This document shows positions 33,095 to 42,081 of a DNA stretch of 51,948 nt, one piece after another. The notes beneath the pieces are model-generated. The model had not been told where the DNA came from. It searched no databases and saw only the letters and a program-made list of their open reading frames with translations. How positions within the stretch are numbered: the first letter of the stretch is position 1; every line of letters starts with the position of its first letter. The position numbers and the translations under genes are program-made. Source of the stretch: an uncultured Clostridia bacterium (GTDB lineage Bacteria; Bacillota; Clostridia; Christensenellales; Borkfalkiaceae); assembly GCA_944362555.1 (NCBI GenBank), contig CALVTL010000012.1, forward strand, positions 1 to 51,948, in the 5' to 3' direction.

Positions 33095-33562
33095 TTATTG
33101 CAGCGGGACGATGGTGGGCGTCGCCTTTTTTTCGTGCAGGACGAGATAGCAATAGGAGGGCGAAAAGAAGTCGCCGAGCGACCCCGGGTTGACGCACAGA
33201 ACGCCGTCCTCCTCACAGATGTCCGCGCGGTGGGTGTGCCCGTAGAGGGCGACGTCGCAGCCGCACTCCTTTGCGTGCGAGACGAGACGGGAAAGCCCCG
33301 ACTTGACGCCGTACTTGTGCCCGTGGCAGCACAAGATGCGCACACCCTCCGTTTCCAGGACATATTCGTCCATGCCGTACGAAAAGTCGCAGTTGCCCTT
33401 CATCACGAGGCACTTTTGCGGATTCTCGCGCGAAAAATCGCGCACATCCGCCGAACCATCCCCCAGATGGATGACATAATCGTTCTCCGCAAAGAGCGGA
33501 AACAGCTTTTCCACGTTCTTTCTTCTGCCGTGCGAATCGGAGAGGATGACGACCGTCTTCAT
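33095..33562 (-). CDS. YfcE/MJ0936 family phosphodiesterase
   Basis: The 155-aa calcineurin-like metallophosphoesterase has all metal motifs: 'SDSHG' near the start, 'GDGSAD', 'GNCD', 'CHGHKYG' and 'GHTHRAD'. Relatives hydrolyse phosphodiesters; the natural substrate is unknown. It is the last gene of the operon that starts with adenine deaminase and overlaps the rdgB stop by four bases. Confidence 0.93.
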   Translation of the reverse strand: MKTVVILSDSHGRRKNVEKLFPLFAENDYVIHLGDGSADVRDFSRENPQKCLVMKGNCDFSYGMDEYVLETEGVRILCCHGHKYGVKSGLSRLVSHAKECGCDVALYGHTHRADICEEDGVLCVNPGSLGDFFSPSYCYLVLHEKKATPTIVPLQ

Positions 33563-34134
33563 GAAAGTTTCTCCCGCAGCGCCGCCAGCGCCCGCCCGCG
33601 GTGGGAGACGGCGTTCTTCTCCTCGTCCGTCGCCTCGCCGAAGGATTTTTTAAGATCGGAGCTGTAAAAGAGGCAGTCGTAGCCGAATCCGCTGCTCCCC
33701 CGTTCCTCGCGGAGGATGGTGCCGAACGTGTTCCCCTCCGCCGTCACCTCCCGCCCGTCGGGAAAGACGAGCGCGATGGCGCTTGTAAAGTGCGCGTCCC
33801 TGTTTGCCGCGTTCTGCATATTTTTAAGGAGCAACGCGCGGTTGTCGGCGTCGTCCCCGCCCGAATAGCGGGCGCTGTGCACCCCGGGCGCACCGCCGAG
33901 CGCGTCCACCACGATGCCGCTGTCGTCCGCGAGCGCGGGCTGCCCCGTCGCGCGGCACACGGCGCGCGCCTTGAGGAGCGCGTTTTCGAGGAAACTTTCG
34001 CCCGTCTCCTCCACCTCGCCCGAAAAGCCCGCCTCCTGTTCGGAGACGATGTCCCAATCGGGGAAAATTTCGCGGAATTCCTTGAGTTTGTGACGGTTTC
34101 CCGTCGCTGCGACCACTTTCATCTGCACGTTCAT
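33559..34134 (-). CDS. rdgB: XTP/dITP diphosphatase
   Basis: The 191-aa house-cleaning enzyme hydrolyses non-canonical purine triphosphates (dITP, XTP). The N-terminal 'VVAATGNRHKLKEF', the 'LADDSGIVVDALGGAPGVHSARYSG' type core (metal Asp pair) and 'GFGYDCLF' are clear. The ATG at 34134 follows AAGGAG at six bases and overlaps the acetyltransferase stop. Confidence 0.96.
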   Translation of the reverse strand: MNVQMKVVAATGNRHKLKEFREIFPDWDIVSEQEAGFSGEVEETGESFLENALLKARAVCRATGQPALADDSGIVVDALGGAPGVHSARYSGGDDADNRALLLKNMQNAANRDAHFTSAIALVFPDGREVTAEGNTFGTILREERGSSGFGYDCLFYSSDLKKSFGEATDEEKNAVSHRGRALAALREKLS

Positions 34135-34631
34135 GTCAGCTCCTTTTCATACGCGACGCGCCGCTCGCCCGTGGCGATGACGACGGTGCCGCAAAATACA
34201 AATGCGTTTTTTTCCAGCGCCGCACGCATGGGAACATTGTCCGCGTGCGTATCGATGCGCAGTGCGATAGCGCCCGCCCCTTTGGCGAGCCGCGCCGCCT
34301 CCGAAAAGATGGCGGACGCCACGCCGCGCCTGCGGAATGCGGGGGAAACGGCGACGCGGTGGATGGCGAAGTACGCGCCCTCATGCCGCCACGCACCGTC
34401 GATCTTTTCGTAACACGGTTCATACGGAACGAGCACAAAGGTGCCCGCGACCTCCCCGCCCTCGCGCATGACGTAAAGTTCGCCCCGCTCCCAAAACTGC
34501 TCCGTCTCCGCAGCCGTGGGCGGGAAGTTCTGCCACTGGTCGAGCCCCTGCCGCGCGAGATACTCCCGCGCCGAGGCGAGCACGTTCGCGACCGAAGGAA
34601 GATCGGAGCGCGCCGCCCGTTCCGCCCTCAT
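34131..34631 (-). CDS. GNAT family N-acetyltransferase
   Basis: The 166-aa protein has the GNAT fold. Motif A 'IHRVAVSPAFRRRGVASAIFSEAARLA' type (near residues 90-115) includes the acetyl-CoA loop RRRGVA, and motif B 'LRIDTHADNVPMRAALEKNAF' follows. Its target is not predictable. It overlaps both neighbours by four bases in the adenine deaminase operon. Confidence 0.9.
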   Translation of the reverse strand: MRAERAARSDLPSVANVLASAREYLARQGLDQWQNFPPTAAETEQFWERGELYVMREGGEVAGTFVLVPYEPCYEKIDGAWRHEGAYFAIHRVAVSPAFRRRGVASAIFSEAARLAKGAGAIALRIDTHADNVPMRAALEKNAFVFCGTVVIATGERRVAYEKELT

Positions 34632-36370
34632 GTTCTCACCCCGAGCGAGGTGAACGAGAAGGCATCTACATCGAAGAGCCCCCTGTCCGTGAGCTTGATG
34701 TGCGGGATGACGGGGAGCGCGAGGAAGGCGAGCGTCATGAAGGGGTCGTACCCCTCCTTCACGCCCATTTTGCGCGCAAGGGCGGAGATGTGTGCGGTCA
34801 TTCGTGCAACTTCCTCGGCGGAGGCGCTGCTCATGAGCCCCGCGACGTCGAGGGAGAACACCGCCTCCTCATCCTCTCCGACGAGCGCCATCCCGCCGCC
34901 CGCCTCCTGCAGGAGCCCGACGACGCGCGCCATGGCGGCGTTGTCGTCCCCCAGAATGACGAGATTGTGCGAATCGTGCGCGACGGAGATGCCCATCGCC
35001 CCGCCGTAAAAGCCGTAATCCTTGACGAGCCCCAGCCCCACATTGCCGCTCGCAAAGTGTCGTTCGACGACGGCGAGCTTCAAAAGTCCGTTTTCAAGCA
35101 ACACGTCCCCCGCCCTTTGGCGCACGGGAACGATGACTTCCTTTGTGATGAGCTCGTTGGGCACGACGAAGATGGCGCGCGCGGACGGCTCTTTGAAACC
35201 GATGCGGAAGGTGTCCGCCGTGACGGGCGCGACGTGCACCGTCCCGCGCACCGTCCCGGGAAGGTAGCGCCCCACCGAAAAGAGGGGTTTTCCGTCCTCG
35301 GCGACCAATTTTCCGCGCTTGAACACGGCGCGGACGTGAAAGTCTTTGACGTCATCCACCGCCACCATGTCCGCGATATACCCCGGAGCGAGCGCGCCGC
35401 GGCGGCGCAGACCGTAGCAGGCGGCGACGTTGAGCGTCGCGGTGCGCACCGCCAGAAGGGGCGGAACGCCCAGCCCCACGAGGGCGCGGAGCGCGTCGTC
35501 GATATGCCCGCGGGAGAGAAGGTCGTGGGCGTGCTTGTCGTCCGAACACAGGAGAAAGCGCCCGCCGTTTGTTTCACCGATGAGGGGCGCACAGACGGCG
35601 GCGTTGTTGGCGGACGAGCCGCAGCGGATCTGCACATACATCCCGCGCGCGATCTTCTCTTCGATCTCCCCTTTGGAGAGGCTCTCGTGATCGGTCGCGA
35701 TATGGGCGCAGAGGTAGGCGTTGAGCGCGCTGCCCGTAAGCCCGGGCGCGTGCCCGTCGCATATTTTTCCGAGCTCCTCCGCCCCCTCCAATTTTGCAAG
35801 GACGTCCGCATCCCCTGCCACGACGCCGACGTAGTTCATCATCTCGCCCAAGCCGAAAAATGCGGGCTTTGCAAGCTCCTCGCGCGTGGAGGCGCCGTCA
35901 AGGCGCGCCCCGCTCGTTTCAAAGGGCGTGGCGGGCACGCAGGACGGGAGCTGCAAAAAAACTTCCATCGGGCTCACCCCGTCCGCCCCCATCCGCTCGC
36001 ACGCGCCCAAAATGTATTCCGCGCCCTGCACGCCGCAGACGTTGACGAGCTCGTGCGGGTCGGCGACGATGGCGCTCGTCCCGTGCGGCACGGCAAGGCG
36101 CGCCATCTCCTCGGGCGTGAGCATGGTGCTCTCGATGTGGATGTGCGAATCGATAAATCCGGGAAGGAGCACCTTTCCCGACAGGTCGTACACGTTCTGC
36201 GCGGTGTACCCCCTTCCGATGCCCGCAATATACCCGTCTTTGACGGCGACGTCCCCTTCCTCCGTCTCCCCCGTGAACACGTTGAAGATGCGCCCGCCGC
36301 GCAGGACGAGGTCGGCGGGAGCGCGCCCCGCGGCGCAGTCGATGAGCGCCTTCATGTCGTACTTTTTCAT
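34628..36370 (-). CDS. ade: adenine deaminase
   Basis: The 580-aa amidohydrolase converts adenine to hypoxanthine for purine salvage. Motifs are 'GFIDSHIHIESTMLTP' (metal His pair), 'VADPHELVNVCG', 'DGHAPGL' and 'CSDDKHAHDLL'. The C-terminal adenine deaminase domain ('HDSHNLVILGDDNAAMA') is present. The ATG at 36370 lies six bases after a TATAAT box and has no ribosome site, so this is probably a leaderless mRNA. It heads a four-gene operon with an acetyltransferase, RdgB and a phosphodiesterase. Confidence 0.95.
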   Translation of the reverse strand: MKKYDMKALIDCAAGRAPADLVLRGGRIFNVFTGETEEGDVAVKDGYIAGIGRGYTAQNVYDLSGKVLLPGFIDSHIHIESTMLTPEEMARLAVPHGTSAIVADPHELVNVCGVQGAEYILGACERMGADGVSPMEVFLQLPSCVPATPFETSGARLDGASTREELAKPAFFGLGEMMNYVGVVAGDADVLAKLEGAEELGKICDGHAPGLTGSALNAYLCAHIATDHESLSKGEIEEKIARGMYVQIRCGSSANNAAVCAPLIGETNGGRFLLCSDDKHAHDLLSRGHIDDALRALVGLGVPPLLAVRTATLNVAACYGLRRRGALAPGYIADMVAVDDVKDFHVRAVFKRGKLVAEDGKPLFSVGRYLPGTVRGTVHVAPVTADTFRIGFKEPSARAIFVVPNELITKEVIVPVRQRAGDVLLENGLLKLAVVERHFASGNVGLGLVKDYGFYGGAMGISVAHDSHNLVILGDDNAAMARVVGLLQEAGGGMALVGEDEEAVFSLDVAGLMSSASAEEVARMTAHISALARKMGVKEGYDPFMTLAFLALPVIPHIKLTDRGLFDVDAFSFTSLGVRT

Positions 36371-36376
36371 AAGGAT

Positions 36377-36413
36377 ATTATAGCAAAAAGCGGCGTGCAT
36401 TGCAAGCCGCTTT
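36377..36413 (-). promoter_or_regulatory. promoter of ade with overlapping inverted repeat
   Basis: On the minus strand, TTGCAA (36405-36400), 17-base spacer and TATAAT (36382-36377), six bases before the ATG. AAAGCGGC (36387-36394) and GCCGCTTT (36406-36413) form an inverted repeat that brackets the -35 box and could be an operator. Confidence 0.7.
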
Positions 36414-36471
36414 GGAAATTTTTACACAATTTTCGCGTTTGTGGTTCTGCGAAATTTTCGAATTTGTGAAG

Positions 36472-38532
36472 CTATCTGATTTTCGCGCGCATCCGCATGG
36501 AGTTGAGCACAGCGAGCAGCATGACGCCCGTATCGCCGAACACCGCGATCCAGAGGGGCAGTCCCACGGCGAGCGAGAGCACCATGAGCAGCACCTTGGC
36601 GGCGATGGAAAAGACGATGTTTTCGAGCACGATCTTCCGCGTCTTTTTCGCCCCCTTCACCGCGCGCGGAAGGGCGCCCAGATTATCGGTCGCGAGCACG
36701 AAGTCACTCGCCTCGATGGCGGCATCGCTCCCCAGCCCGCCCATTGCGACGGAGACGTCGCTCACCGTCATGACGGGGGTATCGTTGATGCCGTCGCCCA
36801 CATACATGAGCTTGCCGCGCGCCTTCAATGCCTGCGCCCGCTCGGGTTTTTGCGCGGGGAGGAGCTCTGCGCAGTACTCGTCGACGGGAAGCCCCTCAAG
36901 CGCCGCCTTGGCGCGCGCCTCGGTGTCGCCCGTCAGCACGGCGATGTGCTCCACGCCCGCATTTTTGAGCGCTGCGAGCGCGTCCTTCGCCTCGGGGCGC
37001 AGACGGTCCTCGATCTCCACCGTGCCGAGAAATTCGCCCTCCTCCGCCACATAGATGACGACGGCGGCGCTCTTCACCTCGCGGCAGGAAATGCCCTGTT
37101 CCTCCATCAGCTTATAACTTCCTACGAGCACGCGCTTTTTTTCGATCTCTCCCGCAATGCCGCGTCCCGCGATCTCGTGAACGTTCTCCGCCTCGGGTGC
37201 GGCGACGCCCTCAAACGCCTTGGCAAGCGGATGGGAGGACGCCTGTTCGAGCGCGGCGGCGACTTCTAAAACCCTGTCCTGCCCGCTGATTTTGCCGATG
37301 GTGAACTTGCCTTCGGTGAGCGTGCCCGTCTTGTCGAACGCGGCGACTTTCACCGAAGCGAGATTGTCGAGATAGACGGCGCCCTTGGCGAGCACGCCGC
37401 AGCGCGCCAGCGTCCCGACGCCCGAAAAGTAGGTGAGCGGAACGGAGATGATGAGCGCGCAAGGGCAGGAAATGACCAGAAAATTGAGCGCGGGCGTGAT
37501 CCACGCGGCGAAGTTGTACCCGTCAAAGAGGGGCGGGATGACGGCAACGAGCACGGCAATGAGCACGACGATGGGCGTATACCAGCGCGAAAAGCGGGTG
37601 ATGAACTTTTCCGGTTTCGCCTTCTGCGAGGCGGCGTTCTGCACGAGCTCCAGCACCTTTGCAACGGCGCTCTCGGACACGGGGCGGACGACCTCCGCAC
37701 GCACGGCGGCGCCCTCATTCACACACCCGGAGAGCATCTCCTCCCCCCTGTTTATCTCCTTTAAGTAGCTCTCCCCCGTCATGGACTTGGTGTCGAGGGC
37801 GGCAGTTTCGTCGAGGAGGCGGCAGTCGGCGGGCACTTTGTCCCCCTTGCGCAGGAAAATGACGTCGCCCGCGACGAGCTCCTCGGGATCGACTTCCTGC
37901 TGCACCCCGTCCACAAGGCGGATGGCGTGGTCGCTTTTGAGCTGCATGAGGCGGGTGATCGCCCCGCGCGAGGAGCCGACGGCGAGCTGCTGCAAAAATT
38001 CCCCGATCTGATAGAGCAGCATGACGATGGCGCCCTCCATATCCTGACGGGTGGCGAACGCGCCCACGGAGGCGATGAGCATCAGCAGATTTTCGTCGAG
38101 CAGTACCCCGAGGTGAACGCCGCCGCGGAAGGCGCGGATAAAGTTGCGCGCAACACTTGCGACGACCGACCAGCCCGCCGCGCCGAAGGAGGCGAGAAAG
38201 AGCCCGAAGGCGACCCACTCAAACCCGCCCAAAAGGTGCAGAATGAGCGCGGGGAGGAAGAACGCGGCGGAGACGGCGATCGAGACGATCTCCTCAATGT
38301 GCCGCTCCTTCTTTTGCGGCGCGTTCCCGTCCACGATCTCCACCTCTTCAAAGGAGGAAATATGTTTTATGGCAGCGGCGAGCGACTCCTCGCCCTCGTG
38401 TTCGAGCGTGACGCGCTGCCCGACGAAGTCTACGCTCACGTCGTGGATGCCATCGAGCGCGGAGAGCTCCTCCTGAAGTTCCGCCGCGCACGCCGCGCAG
38501 TCCAGATTGCAGATCTTGATGACCTTTTTCAT
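36472..38532 (-). CDS. Zn/Cd/Pb-transporting P1B-type ATPase
   Basis: The 686-aa pump exports divalent heavy metals. The N-terminal metal-binding domain has 'NLDCAACAAEL' with Cys12 and Cys15; Asp before CxxC is typical of Zn/Cd pumps. It has the membrane motif 'ISCPCALIIS' (CPC), the phosphorylation site 'DKTGTLTEGKF', 'HPLAKAFEG' and 'VGDGINDTP'. There are eight helices. It lies nine bases after the ArsR-type repressor gene and is co-transcribed with it. CadA and ZntA are both possible names. Confidence 0.94.
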   Translation of the reverse strand: MKKVIKICNLDCAACAAELQEELSALDGIHDVSVDFVGQRVTLEHEGEESLAAAIKHISSFEEVEIVDGNAPQKKERHIEEIVSIAVSAAFFLPALILHLLGGFEWVAFGLFLASFGAAGWSVVASVARNFIRAFRGGVHLGVLLDENLLMLIASVGAFATRQDMEGAIVMLLYQIGEFLQQLAVGSSRGAITRLMQLKSDHAIRLVDGVQQEVDPEELVAGDVIFLRKGDKVPADCRLLDETAALDTKSMTGESYLKEINRGEEMLSGCVNEGAAVRAEVVRPVSESAVAKVLELVQNAASQKAKPEKFITRFSRWYTPIVVLIAVLVAVIPPLFDGYNFAAWITPALNFLVISCPCALIISVPLTYFSGVGTLARCGVLAKGAVYLDNLASVKVAAFDKTGTLTEGKFTIGKISGQDRVLEVAAALEQASSHPLAKAFEGVAAPEAENVHEIAGRGIAGEIEKKRVLVGSYKLMEEQGISCREVKSAAVVIYVAEEGEFLGTVEIEDRLRPEAKDALAALKNAGVEHIAVLTGDTEARAKAALEGLPVDEYCAELLPAQKPERAQALKARGKLMYVGDGINDTPVMTVSDVSVAMGGLGSDAAIEASDFVLATDNLGALPRAVKGAKKTRKIVLENIVFSIAAKVLLMVLSLAVGLPLWIAVFGDTGVMLLAVLNSMRMRAKIR

Positions 38533-38541
38533 ATCAACTCC

Positions 38542-38892
38542 TTAAAATGCGCAGTTGAGGTGCTCGCACGCGAGCGCAAGCACTGCGACGACGTGCGCAT
38601 CGGCGAGCGAATAGACAATATTCTGCCCGTCCCGCCGCGCGCGGATGATGTGCCCCTCGCGCAGAATGCGGAGCTGATGGGAGACGGCGCTCTGCGTGCT
38701 CCCCACCGCGCGCGTGATATGGTAGACGCACATCTCCCCCTGCCGCAGCGCAAACAGAATTTTCAGCCTGCTCGGCTCGGAGATGGCTTTGAACGCCGCC
38801 GCAAGCGAGAGGATGCTCTCGTCGTCCGGCATACTTTGGCGCGCGCGCTCCGCAAGGTCGTCGTGCAGCGCCTCATGTTCGCAACCCTTCAT
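38542..38892 (-). CDS. ArsR/SmtB family metal-responsive repressor
   Basis: The 116-aa winged-helix repressor has 'LFALRQGEMCVYHITRAVGSTQSAVSHQLRIL' type DNA-binding helices (recognition helix 'TQSAVSHQLRIL'). The C-terminal helix 'DAHVVAVLALACEHLNC' carries Asp-x-His and Glu-His, matching the alpha-5 Zn site of CzrA/SmtB. The N terminus has a Cys/His pair ('GCEHE'). The ATG at 38892 follows AAGGAG. It should repress itself and the pump via the operator at 38914-38933 and release on Zn or Cd. Confidence 0.93.
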   Translation of the reverse strand: MKGCEHEALHDDLAERARQSMPDDESILSLAAAFKAISEPSRLKILFALRQGEMCVYHITRAVGSTQSAVSHQLRILREGHIIRARRDGQNIVYSLADAHVVAVLALACEHLNCAF

Positions 38893-38913
38893 ACTTTGCT
38901 CCTTGATATTAGA

Positions 38914-38933
38914 ATATGAATAAGTGTTCATAT
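38914..38933 (-). promoter_or_regulatory. ArsR/SmtB operator
   Basis: ATATGAA-TAAGTG-TTCATAT is a near-perfect inverted repeat of the SmtB/CadC type. It lies just downstream of the -10 box, over the transcription start. Confidence 0.88.
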
Positions 38934-38944
38934 ATTCTGCATAT

Positions 38945-38973
38945 AGGATAGCACACTTTCTTCGTTCTGTCAA
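38945..38973 (-). promoter_or_regulatory. promoter of the repressor-pump operon
   Basis: On the minus strand, TTGACA (38973-38968), 17-base spacer and TATCCT (38950-38945). Confidence 0.75.
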
Positions 38974-39143
38974 GCGTCTTCAAGAAATTTCCGAAAAAAA
39001 TTTTTTGATCGGCGCGCCGCCGTTCGGAACAAGCTACTTTTCGGAACGCGCCGACGATACCTTATATAGAAAGGTACAAACTCTCGGGCGACATTCTTAT
39101 TTCGATTTTTATCGAAATGCCATAAAATTTTGCCGAAAACAAC

Positions 39144-39169
39144 AAAAATCGGGGGCATCTGACCCCCGA
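39144..39169 (-). terminator. terminator of the feo-rluA operon
   Basis: On the minus strand TCGGGGG pairs with CCCCCGA (39169-39163 with 39155-39149) over seven bases and is followed by five Ts. The rest of the gene-free stretch 38974-39284 holds only AT-rich sequence and a repeated TTCGGAAC motif near 39013 and 39040. Confidence 0.85.
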
Positions 39170-39284
39170 AAAAGCGCGATTTGGTTGTTTTTTAGACGTT
39201 TTTGCCCGTTTTTTCACCGGCATGGACAATGGTATTCCCCGCAAGTTATTTCGATATTTTTCTAAATAGCAATATTTTTCTTGT

Positions 39285-40097
39285 TTACGGGGCGGGAAGT
39301 TCCCGACGGGACGTGAACGTTCTGCCGCTCAGATAGGCGAGCGCGCCGCCGCAGGTGAGCGTCAGCTTCCAGGCGAGCAGCCACTGACGGGTCGCGTGAT
39401 GCGCACGATTGAAGGAAGTGTCCCCGTATTTTTCATCCCCCACGACGGGATGTCCCAAAAAGGCGAGGTGCGCGCGGATCTGATGCGTCTTTCCCGTGTG
39501 CAGCTTGATGCGAAGGAGCGCGCTCTCCCCCGCGGAGAGCACCTCGTATTCCGTGACGATCTTCTCCCCCACCGGTGCGCGCGAGATGCGCACCCGCTTT
39601 TCCCGCGCGTCCTTTGCAAGGTACGCCTCGCACACGGCGTGCGCGGGCGACGGCGTTCCGACGACGCGCGCAAGATACACCTTTTCCACCTGCCGCTCGC
39701 GGAAGGCGCGCAGCAATTCCTCCTCCGCCGCAGCGTTCTTTGCAAAGGTCAGAAGTCCCTGCGTGTTCCTGTCGAGGCGGTGGATGAAGTGCGTCTCCCC
39801 CGCCTCCGAGAGCGCGGAAAAGACTGCCTCCGAATTGACACCGCTCTCTTTATCGGCGACGAGCACGTTCTCATCCTCGAATATGACCTCAAAGCCGCGC
39901 TTTTTTTCCTGCGCGGGTGAGAGATAGTATCTGACGACGTCGCCGCGCGCGAGCGGCACGTCCTGCGCGACGCGCACGCCGTTCACGCGTACGTTCTTCT
40001 CCTTCAAAAGCGTGCGCAGGCAGAACGAGGCAGGCGCGCAGACGTTATCGGTAAATTCCCGAAGGGTGGTGCGTTCGGGAACGGTGTACTCCTTCAT
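39285..40097 (-). CDS. RluA family pseudouridine synthase with S4 domain
   Basis: The 270-aa protein isomerises uridines in rRNA or tRNA. An N-terminal S4 RNA-binding domain (about residues 10-60, 'LRTLLKEKNVRVNGVRV') is followed by the catalytic domain with 'HFIHRLDRNTQGLLTFAK', where the Asp of HRLD is the nucleophile, and 'IKLHTGKTHQIRAHLAFLGHPVVGD'. The start lies inside the end of feoB (53-base overlap), so it is the last gene of that operon, an odd partnership. Confidence 0.93.
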   Translation of the reverse strand: MKEYTVPERTTLREFTDNVCAPASFCLRTLLKEKNVRVNGVRVAQDVPLARGDVVRYYLSPAQEKKRGFEVIFEDENVLVADKESGVNSEAVFSALSEAGETHFIHRLDRNTQGLLTFAKNAAAEEELLRAFRERQVEKVYLARVVGTPSPAHAVCEAYLAKDAREKRVRISRAPVGEKIVTEYEVLSAGESALLRIKLHTGKTHQIRAHLAFLGHPVVGDEKYGDTSFNRAHHATRQWLLAWKLTLTCGGALAYLSGRTFTSRRELPAP

Positions 40098-41805
40098 ACG
40101 GGTTCCTCAACAATAAAAATGCAAGCACGGGCAGCGCGGCGAGCAGCGCAATGACGGCTCCCCCGCGCGCGAGCGCATAGGCAAGGTAGCATAGTAGCAG
40201 CGCGGACGCCGTCTGCAGCAGCGCGCAGAGCACGGCGCGGCGCACACCCTCCTCATGCGCGGCGGCAGCGACCGCCGAAACGCAGGGCGAACAGGCGAGC
40301 ACGAACACCGCGAGCGCGAACGCGGACGCCCCGCCGTAGGGAAATTTGCCGCATAGCATGGCGAGCGCGCCCGCCACGTTCTCTTTGGCGATGAGTCCGG
40401 AGAGCGCGGCGTAGGCGATGCGCCAGTCGTTCATGCCCGCTGGCGCAAACAGCCATCCCAGCCCGCGGCAGACGGAGGCGAGCATACTCTGCTCCGCGCC
40501 GCACGGCGAAAAACGCCAATCAAAGGACGAGAGCAGCCAGCTCAACAACAAAAATGCGAGGATGACGGTTGCCACCTTCATTATAAACTGTTTTGCCTGA
40601 AAGAGCAAGTTTTTTACGACAAAAAGCGGGCGCGGGCATTGCAGGGGCGCAAGCTCCATCACGAACGGAGCGCGCGGCGCGCGGCATAAAAGGGCGGCGC
40701 ACAAAAATGCCAGCCCCACGCCGAGCGCATACAGTGCGCACACGCCCCAGAAGGGCTCCGGGAAGAAGGAGGCGGAGAGCGTGAGAAAGACGGGCAGCTT
40801 TGCGCCGCACGGGATATAGTTGAGCACGAGGATGGTGCGCCGCTGCACACGCCTGTCGTCCAGCCCGCGCGTCGTAAGGATGGCGGCAGCCGTGCACCCG
40901 AACCCCATCACGAGGGAAAAGACCGCCCGACCGTTGAGTCCGACGCGCGAAAACACGCCGTCCGTCAGCGCCGCGAGGCGGGACAAGAGCCCGCTCTCCT
41001 CCATCAGGGTGAGAAAGGCGGACAGCATGAGGATCTGCGGGAGAAACCCGAGCACCGTTCCGAGCCCCGGAAGCAGCCCGTCCGCGAGCAGGCTGCGAAG
41101 AACGGGCGAGGAGATGTTGGCGGCAGCTCCCCCGAGGACGCCCGAGAAGAGCGCCTCGACGCCCGTCTTCATCATATCCCCGGGCGCACCGCGAAAGAAG
41201 GTGAGAAAGAAGGCGGCGGAGAGCAGAACAAGAAAGAACGGCAGCGCGAACCAGCCGCTCATGAGCAGCCGGTCCATGCGTGAAAGTGTGTCCCGCGCGG
41301 GGATATAGCCGTCAAGCGGCCGCGCCTCGCCGACGGCAGGCGATGCGTTCAGCACGCCCAATTTCTGCGTAAGCCCCTTCTCGTCCGAAAAGAACACGGG
41401 AACACCCAGACTTCTCGAAATGCGTGCGGGATCGAGTTTTCCGCCAAGACGTTCGAACCTGCGGCGCTTGGTGAGTACGAGCGCGGCACGCCGTCCCCTG
41501 CAGAGCGCGAAAAAGAGAGGCAGCACGCGCGGCAGCGTGACGCACTCCGCAACAAACAGGACGTATGCCGTCGGGTCGGCAGAAAGCGCCGCGCGGGTAC
41601 GCTTTTCCTCCATGCTCCTGCCCTGCGGCGTGTAGATGCCGGGGAGGTCGACATACAGCGCCTTCCCCGTTCCGAACGCCCCTTCGCGCAGCTGTTCGCC
41701 CACCGTCACGCCGTGCCAATTCCCCACGCGGGCGTGCGCGTGCGTGAGGCGGTTGAAGAGCGTCGTCTTGCCCGCATTGGGATTTCCCACCAAAAAGATC
41801 TTCAC
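40045..41805 (-). CDS. feoB: ferrous iron transporter FeoB, short with altered G4 motif
   Basis: The 586-aa protein has an N-terminal G domain and a membrane domain with Gate/nucleoside-recognition helices that imports Fe2+. G1 is 'GNPNAGKTT' (7-15) and G3 is 'DLPG' (53-56), but the G4 NxxD that selects guanine is missing: the strand reads 'ALVLTKRRRFERL' (108-120). At about 590 residues it is shorter than the usual 650-780. The GTG start overlaps feoA by four bases. The membrane part has 'NYIPCGAKLPVFL' with the conserved Cys and 'SGLIAKENVAGAL'. Function as an iron importer is likely; nucleotide choice may differ. Confidence 0.9.
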   Translation of the reverse strand: MKIFLVGNPNAGKTTLFNRLTHAHARVGNWHGVTVGEQLREGAFGTGKALYVDLPGIYTPQGRSMEEKRTRAALSADPTAYVLFVAECVTLPRVLPLFFALCRGRRAALVLTKRRRFERLGGKLDPARISRSLGVPVFFSDEKGLTQKLGVLNASPAVGEARPLDGYIPARDTLSRMDRLLMSGWFALPFFLVLLSAAFFLTFFRGAPGDMMKTGVEALFSGVLGGAAANISSPVLRSLLADGLLPGLGTVLGFLPQILMLSAFLTLMEESGLLSRLAALTDGVFSRVGLNGRAVFSLVMGFGCTAAAILTTRGLDDRRVQRRTILVLNYIPCGAKLPVFLTLSASFFPEPFWGVCALYALGVGLAFLCAALLCRAPRAPFVMELAPLQCPRPLFVVKNLLFQAKQFIMKVATVILAFLLLSWLLSSFDWRFSPCGAEQSMLASVCRGLGWLFAPAGMNDWRIAYAALSGLIAKENVAGALAMLCGKFPYGGASAFALAVFVLACSPCVSAVAAAAHEEGVRRAVLCALLQTASALLLCYLAYALARGGAVIALLAALPVLAFLLLRNPYEGVHRSRTHHPSGIYR

Positions 41806-42026
41806 GCCTTCCCCCAGATCGTGCGCGCCGCCTCCGCGCCCAGCGCCGTCACGCCGCCCTGCGTCCGCACATAAAAAACGCGCCCGCGCGCCGATTTTCT
41901 CAAAATTTCCACCCGTTCCCCCGCCCTGATGCCGAGTGCGGACAGGCGCTCCGCAAGCGAAGGTTCTGCGTCCACGCGCCCGATGACGATGTGCGCGCCG
42001 CCCGAAAAAGCCGTCAACCGTTCCAC
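41802..42026 (-). CDS. feoA: FeoA domain protein
   Basis: The 74-aa SH3-like protein assists FeoB. It carries 'SLAERLSALGIRAGERVEILRKS' and ends 'ALGAEAARTIWGKA', standard for FeoA. The start is uncertain: GTG at 42026 gives the family length but has no clear ribosome site, and it lies only a few bases after the terminator of the previous gene. It overlaps feoB by four bases. Confidence 0.85.
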   Translation of the reverse strand: MERLTAFSGGAHIVIGRVDAEPSLAERLSALGIRAGERVEILRKSARGRVFYVRTQGGVTALGAEAARTIWGKA

Positions 42027-42030
42027 ACAA

Positions 42031-42070
42031 TAAAAAATGCGGGGAGCGGCAAGATTATGCCTTCCCCGCA
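42031..42070 (-). terminator. terminator after the DUF378 gene
   Basis: TGCGGGGA (42038-42045) pairs with TCCCCGCA (42063-42070), with an inner GGCA/TGCC pair, followed on the minus strand by TTTTTT. It ends directly in front of feoA. Confidence 0.85.
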
Positions 42071-42081
42071 GCGAAAATGCG

